This document shows, piece after piece, positions 36,029-39,945 of a stretch of 39,945 nucleotides of DNA. Under the pieces are notes generated by a model that worked only from the letters and a program-made list of their open reading frames with translations, did not search any database and was not told the DNA's origin. This stretch comes from Clostridia bacterium. GTDB taxonomy: Bacteria; Bacillota; Clostridia; TANB77; UBA1234. The number at the start of each line of letters is the position of its first letter. The first letter of the stretch is position 1. The stretch lies in contig JAFTQC010000073.1 in the NCBI GenBank assembly GCA_017462965.1, positions 1 to 39,945 of the forward strand, in the 5' to 3' direction. A program made the translations under genes and the position numbers.

Positions 36029-37587
36029 TGAAAATTGGGGAAAGAGTGAAGAATATGATTAAATCATGGTTAGATATTAGACCTGCACCAGGTCAAACAT
36101 TTGTAATAAATGAAAATATGGATTATCAATCAAATTGTATAAGAAATAAAATATGGTATAGAGGCGACAGCAGAGAATTATCAGAATTTTATGGCCAATT
36201 AATGTTTGCTGAAGATACTTTTTGGGGTTCAGCACAAACTGCAGATATCAGAATGAAAAAATCACATTCAGGCCTTCCAAAGTTAATAATTAAAACTATT
36301 ATCAATACTGTTATGACAGATTATTCAGGCGATGATGTAGAAGATGAATACTGGAAAGAAGTTAATAAGGAAAATGAATTTGATACTAAAATGCTAAAAA
36401 CATTATTGGCAGATTTATTACATATTGGTGATGGTGCTATAAAAATTAATTTTGATGCAGATATTTCTGATAAAGCAATATTGGAATGGGTTGATGGTTC
36501 AAAAATAGATTTAGTTTATAAAAGAGGTAGATTAACAGAAATAGTATTCAAATCATTCCATGAGCAAAACAACAATACATATTTATTAGAAGAACACTAT
36601 GGATATGGATATATAACTTATAAGTTATATAAAGACAAACAAGAAGTATTACTGAAAGAAGTTGACGCATTATCAAAATTAAAAGATATAACTTTTGATG
36701 ATTCTATTATGTGGGCTGTTCCTACAATGTTAAATGAATCAGCAAAATATAAAGGAAGAGGAGAGTCTATTTTTGAAGGGAAATATGACTCTTTTGATAG
36801 TTTAGATGAAATTATATCTCAATGGCTAGAAGCGGTTAGAGCAGGAAGAGCAATAAAATATATTCCTGAAAGTATGATTCCAAGAGATCCTGAAACAGGA
36901 GAATTTTTATTATTCAGTAATCCATTTGATAATAAATATATATCTCCTGAAGGAAATATGAGTGAAAATGGTCAAGATCAAATAGAAATAAAACAAGCAG
37001 AAATACCAACAGAAAACTACTTACAATCATATATTACTTTCTTGGATCTATGTTTACAAGGAATTATAAGTCCATCAACACTTGGAATTGATAATAAAAA
37101 ACTAGACAACGCAGAAGCACAGAGAGAAAAAGAAAAAACTACTCTTTATACAAGAGGCTTAATTATAGATACATTATCAGAGTTTATTCCAAAGGTTATA
37201 AATACAGTTTTAAAAGCGAGAGCTTTAATGGAAAAGAAGCCAATTCCTGAAGATATAGAAGTTAGTTTAAAATTTGGAGAATACAGCAATCCATCTTTTG
37301 AGGCACAAGTTGAAACAGTTGGAAAAGGAAAACAACAAGGAATAATGAGTATAGAGGCTTGTGTAGAAGAATTATATGGAGATTCTAAAGATGAAGATTG
37401 GAAAATAGAAGAAATCGCAAGACTAAAAGCAGAACAAGGAATTGTTGATATAGATGAACCTGCAGTAAACTTTGATTTAGAAATGGGAGAGGAAACAGAA
37501 CCAACAGAACCAACAGAACCTACAGAGCCAAAAGTAGATGGTCAAGAAGAAAACAAAGAAGGCCAGGAGAATAAAGTAAATGAATAA
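36028..37587 (+). CDS. Portal protein
   Basis: A 519-residue protein overlapping the terminase stop by one base. It matches SPP1 gp6-like portals in size and order (SCIRNKIWYRGDSRELSEFY-like N-terminus, AEDTFWGSAQT, LIIKTIINTVMTDYSG, GVSPSTLGID-like QGIISPSTLGIDNKKLDNAEAQREKEK, and helical stem). It forms the dodecameric ring for DNA entry. The C-terminus has a short acidic TEP repeat (residues ~490-502). It overlaps the next gene by eight bases. Confidence 0.93.
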   Translation: MKIGERVKNMIKSWLDIRPAPGQTFVINENMDYQSNCIRNKIWYRGDSRELSEFYGQLMFAEDTFWGSAQTADIRMKKSHSGLPKLIIKTIINTVMTDYSGDDVEDEYWKEVNKENEFDTKMLKTLLADLLHIGDGAIKINFDADISDKAILEWVDGSKIDLVYKRGRLTEIVFKSFHEQNNNTYLLEEHYGYGYITYKLYKDKQEVLLKEVDALSKLKDITFDDSIMWAVPTMLNESAKYKGRGESIFEGKYDSFDSLDEIISQWLEAVRAGRAIKYIPESMIPRDPETGEFLLFSNPFDNKYISPEGNMSENGQDQIEIKQAEIPTENYLQSYITFLDLCLQGIISPSTLGIDNKKLDNAEAQREKEKTTLYTRGLIIDTLSEFIPKVINTVLKARALMEKKPIPEDIEVSLKFGEYSNPSFEAQVETVGKGKQQGIMSIEACVEELYGDSKDEDWKIEEIARLKAEQGIVDIDEPAVNFDLEMGEETEPTEPTEPTEPKVDGQEENKEGQENKVNE

Positions 37588-39106
37588 TGAGTATGATATT
37601 GCTAGAGCATTTCAAAGAATAGAAGAAACTCTTATAAAATCAATGAAAAGAAATCTTACAAGACATTTAAATGAAGAAAGAGACCTTGGTATGAATTGGA
37701 GTGCTTGGCAAACAGAACAATTAAAATCATTAGAGCATTTCAAAAAAGATAATAAAAAAATATTTAAAAATGACTTTTCTACTATAAACAGTGATGTAGA
37801 AGAATTGATAAAACAAAGTTTTGAAAATGGAAAACTAGATCAAGAAAGAGTAATATTAGAAGCCATAAAAGAAGGTAATTTCAATAGCAATGACAAACAA
37901 ATAAATAAAATGTGGCACATATATAGAACTAGTAAGAATAAAAGAATAAAGAAAAAACAACTTACTAGAATATTTGAAAAAACAGAACAAGCAGAATCAA
38001 ACTTTTTTAGAATAAATGAAAGAAAATTAAACGCATTGATAAAAGAAACAACAGGAAATTTTCAAAAGGCAGAACTTTCAATATTGCGATACACTAATGA
38101 TCAATATAGAAAAATAATATATGATGCTCAAGTGTATGCAAATACAGGTTCAGGAACAATACAACAAGCAGTTGATATGGCAACAAAGGATTTTCTTTCA
38201 AAAGGTATAAATAGCATTGAATATTCTGATGGAAAAATGGTTAATATTGCATCATATGCAGAAATGGCCATTAGAACAGCAAATAAAAGGGCATATTTAC
38301 AAGGAGAAGGAACAAAAAGGGCAGAATGGGGCATTCATACAGTTTTAGTTCCAAATCGTGGTGGAGGATGTCCTTATTGTATAAAGTTTCAAGGAAAAGT
38401 ATTTATTGATGATGTTTGGAGTGGTGGAACTGCAGCAGAAAGTAATGAAACTGGTTATCCGCTTCTTAGTGAAGCAGTAAAAGCTAGGTTGTTTCATCCT
38501 AATTGTAAAGATACAGCAGTTACATACTTTCCTGGTATAAATTCAGAGGTAACACCACCAACTAGACAGCAATTGAAACAAAAAGAAGAAAACTATAAAA
38601 ATGAACAAAAATTAAATTATATTGATAGAAATATTGATAAATATAGCAGATTAGAATTAGGAAGCATTGACACAGAAAACGCAGAAAAATATCACAATAA
38701 AAGGTTACAATGGCAAGAATATAAAGAAAAGTTCAAGCAGGATCATACAACAACATTCAGCGATATTATAGAAGCGGAAAAAATAAGACAACAAGAATTT
38801 ATAAAAAGTAAGGTTGTTGGCCATATAGTAAATGGTGTTGAAATACAAAATGTTTCAAAACATTTAGTTGATAGAGTAAGGCAAAGAGAAATAGAACTTG
38901 ATGATATAGTTGATACATTGAAAAATCCACTTAAATGTGGTAAAATAGAACTTGACGACCAAGATAGACCAAGTTTTAAGACAATTGGAGAAAAAACAAC
39001 ATTATACATTAATCCTGAAAGTGGTATAATAACAACAGTACATAAAACACATACAAGTACAGCTAAAAAATTGAAAGGAATGAATGACAATGCAACTAAA
39101 AATTGA
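37580..39106 (+). CDS. MuF-like minor head protein with C-terminal nuclease-like domain
   Basis: 508 residues. Residues 1-~330 are a SPP1 gp7/phage minor capsid 2 (MuF) region: helical bundle, then VPNRGGGCPYCIKFQGKVF with C264/C267 and LFHPNCKDTAVTYFPG with H306/C309. A helical linker follows. Residues ~415-500 are a separate small domain (GHIVNGVEIQNVSKHLVDRVRQREIELDDIVDTLKNPL...RPSFKTIGEKTTLYINPESGIITTVHKT) resembling the PBECR/BECR nuclease-type toxins fused to MuF proteins: H428, R432, R434 and the final T-x-H as likely catalytic residues. It could be a head-carried effector. Confidence 0.8.
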   Translation: MNNEYDIARAFQRIEETLIKSMKRNLTRHLNEERDLGMNWSAWQTEQLKSLEHFKKDNKKIFKNDFSTINSDVEELIKQSFENGKLDQERVILEAIKEGNFNSNDKQINKMWHIYRTSKNKRIKKKQLTRIFEKTEQAESNFFRINERKLNALIKETTGNFQKAELSILRYTNDQYRKIIYDAQVYANTGSGTIQQAVDMATKDFLSKGINSIEYSDGKMVNIASYAEMAIRTANKRAYLQGEGTKRAEWGIHTVLVPNRGGGCPYCIKFQGKVFIDDVWSGGTAAESNETGYPLLSEAVKARLFHPNCKDTAVTYFPGINSEVTPPTRQQLKQKEENYKNEQKLNYIDRNIDKYSRLELGSIDTENAEKYHNKRLQWQEYKEKFKQDHTTTFSDIIEAEKIRQQEFIKSKVVGHIVNGVEIQNVSKHLVDRVRQREIELDDIVDTLKNPLKCGKIELDDQDRPSFKTIGEKTTLYINPESGIITTVHKTHTSTAKKLKGMNDNATKN

Positions 39107-39323
39107 TGAAAAGGATTTATTAATATTAAAAGATATAAATGATCCAAAAATAAATAAATATTTAAGCAAAATAGAAAACATAAATGAAAATGAAGCGATT
39201 GAGTTTATGGAATATTTATATGATAAATCTAATGAGTATTTAAAAGGAGAAGATTATACAGAGACACCTGAAAGTACATCATTAGAAAAAGTCGCTGATT
39301 ATATTTATGATAAAACAAATTAA
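39084..39323 (+). CDS. Small acidic protein, candidate immunity partner
   Basis: A 79-residue protein that starts within the last 23 bases of the MuF gene (AAAGGAATG site). It is acidic and helical (KIDEKDLLILKDINDPKINKYLSKIENINENEAIEFMEYLYDKSNEYLKG). No family recognised. The overlapping position directly after a nuclease-like C-terminal domain, and its low pI, are what an immunity protein would have. It may instead be a head assembly factor. A GAAA-loop terminator follows. Confidence 0.55.
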   Translation: MTMQLKIDEKDLLILKDINDPKINKYLSKIENINENEAIEFMEYLYDKSNEYLKGEDYTETPESTSLEKVADYIYDKTN

Positions 39324-39336
39324 ATAGTTATTAGTT

Positions 39337-39358
39337 AAGAGCCGAAAGGCTCTTTTTT
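39337..39358 (+). terminator. Terminator after the MuF partner gene
   Basis: AAGAGCC (39337-39343) and GGCTCTT (39348-39354) form a 7-bp stem with a GAAA tetraloop and a T-run. A near copy occurs at 39688. Confidence 0.9.
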
Positions 39359-39389
39359 AATATAAAAAAATAAAAAGGAGGTAATCGAG

Positions 39390-39677
39390 ATGGCAAAGAA
39401 AAAAGCTGAAGAAGTAAAAGAAGAGGTTGTTGAAGAAGTTGTTGAAGAAACAACAGAAAAGGTTGAAGAACCTAAAGAAGAACCTAAAAAAGAAAGCAAA
39501 AAATCATTAGTTGCAAATACTTCTTTTAATGATAAATATACTGGTACAACTTATGTTGAAGGTACAGAATTTGTTGTTGTAAAAGAAGAAGTTGAAACAA
39601 CAAAAATTGCTGACAAAAAATATCAAATTTCAGCAAAAAGAGCAGAAGATTTCAAAGCCAAAGGTTTTGTAGATTAA
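39390..39677 (+). CDS. Small head-associated protein of unknown function
   Basis: A 95-residue protein after AAGGAGGT. The first ~38 residues are a low-complexity Lys/Glu/Val stretch (AKKKAEEVKEEVVEEVVEE), probably a coiled coil or flexible acidic arm. The rest (LVANTSFNDKYTGTTYVEGTEFVVVKEEVETTKIADKKYQISAKRAEDFKAKGFVD) is a small beta domain. It stands between MuF and scaffold genes, separated by terminators on both sides, so it may be a head decoration or accessory protein. No family recognised. Confidence 0.6.
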   Translation: MAKKKAEEVKEEVVEEVVEETTEKVEEPKEEPKKESKKSLVANTSFNDKYTGTTYVEGTEFVVVKEEVETTKIADKKYQISAKRAEDFKAKGFVD

Positions 39678-39687
39678 TAAGATTATT

Positions 39688-39710
39688 AAAGAGCCGAAAG
39701 GCTCTTTTTT
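39688..39710 (+). terminator. Terminator before the scaffold gene
   Basis: AAAGAGCC (39688-39695) and GGCTCTTT (39700-39707) form an 8-bp stem with a GAAA loop and more T residues. It is almost identical to the terminator at 39337. Confidence 0.9.
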
Positions 39711-39793
39711 ATATGTGACCAAACACTGAAGTCCATAAAAGCATGTGCATATATAGTCATTTCAAGACTTTAAAAAGTAGGAGGTAATGAAAT

Positions 39794-39945
39794 ATGGATG
39801 GAAATAATGCAAACAACAATGCAAACAATGCAGGAAACGCAAATAATAGTGCAAATTCTAACCAAAACGCCCAAAACATTACGGGGCAAAACAATAATAA
39901 TGCAAATCAACCAAATAACAATTCTAATGGAATTGATTATAACAA
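39794..39945 (+). CDS. Capsid scaffolding protein (5' part; continues at base 2)
   Basis: ATG 39794 follows GTAGGAGGT at ideal spacing. The codons run NNANNNANNAGNANNS... to the window end and continue in frame at base 2 after circular joining, ending at 646. This part encodes the Asn/Ala-rich arm. Bases 39711-39793 before it hold no gene; AAGTC and GACTT there could form a loose hairpin. I see no clear promoter, so readthrough of the previous terminator or a weak promoter feeds the capsid genes. Confidence 0.85.
   Translation, partial: MDGNNANNNANNAGNANNSANSNQNAQNITGQNNNNANQPNNNSNGIDYN
39805..39945. repeat. Right copy of 141-bp terminal direct repeat
   Basis: Identical to 1-141. See the left copy for why it is an assembly overlap and shows a circular or circularly permuted molecule. 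Confidence 0.95.

Overview
The window is a complete temperate siphovirus genome from a metagenome-style circular assembly. Its first 141 bases are repeated exactly at its end (1-141 = 39805-39945), so the unique genome is 39,804 bp and the scaffolding-protein gene is cut by the arbitrary linear ends. The DNA is strongly AT-rich (about 30% GC by eye). Genes start after AGGAGG-type ribosome binding sites, TAA, TAG and TGA all act as stops, and the proteins resemble those of phages of low-GC Bacillota. The host is therefore probably a gut-type clostridial or related Firmicute using the standard code (inference).

Layout, read circularly. A late promoter, a leader hairpin and a Met-type tRNA (32.4-32.6 kb) open the rightward late operon. 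This holds a ParB-methyltransferase fusion, small and large terminase, portal and a MuF-type minor head protein with a nuclease-like C-terminal domain plus a small acidic partner. It continues across the junction with scaffold and major capsid, then connector and tail-completion proteins, tail tube, frameshifted tail chaperones, tape measure, two tail-tip proteins and a baseplate-like protein, ending in a tail fibre.

The fibre is the target of a complete diversity-generating retroelement (DGR): variable repeat (VR, 11470-11564), downstream hairpin, Avd, template repeat (TR, 12238-12332), structured spacer and reverse transcriptase. Template and variable repeats differ at 11 of 95 positions, and all 11 are adenines in the template. 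Next come XkdX, XhlA, a holin-like protein and an amidase with Cpl-7 repeats.

Between the lysis genes and the putative attP lies a likely lysogenic-conversion (moron) segment. It carries a leftward MutS-domain-I-like gene with an XRE regulator, and rightward small genes under promoters that share an ATACCTA motif. The leftward lysogeny module (integrase, zinc-ribbon membrane protein, CI-like repressor) faces the rightward early genes across a switch with three related operators. Early genes encode a Cro-like protein, Gp157, a Sak4-like ATPase, an SSB-like protein, a CHC2 primase and a DUF927 helicase, followed by an iteron-like presumptive origin. An SF2 helicase, a RecU-like resolvase, many small zinc-binding or unknown proteins and an ArpU/RinA-like late activator complete the circle.

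The most notable items are the DGR with its RNA and hairpin elements, the MutS-like gene nearby, the MuF-nuclease/immunity-like pair, the iteron origin and the initiator-like phage tRNA.
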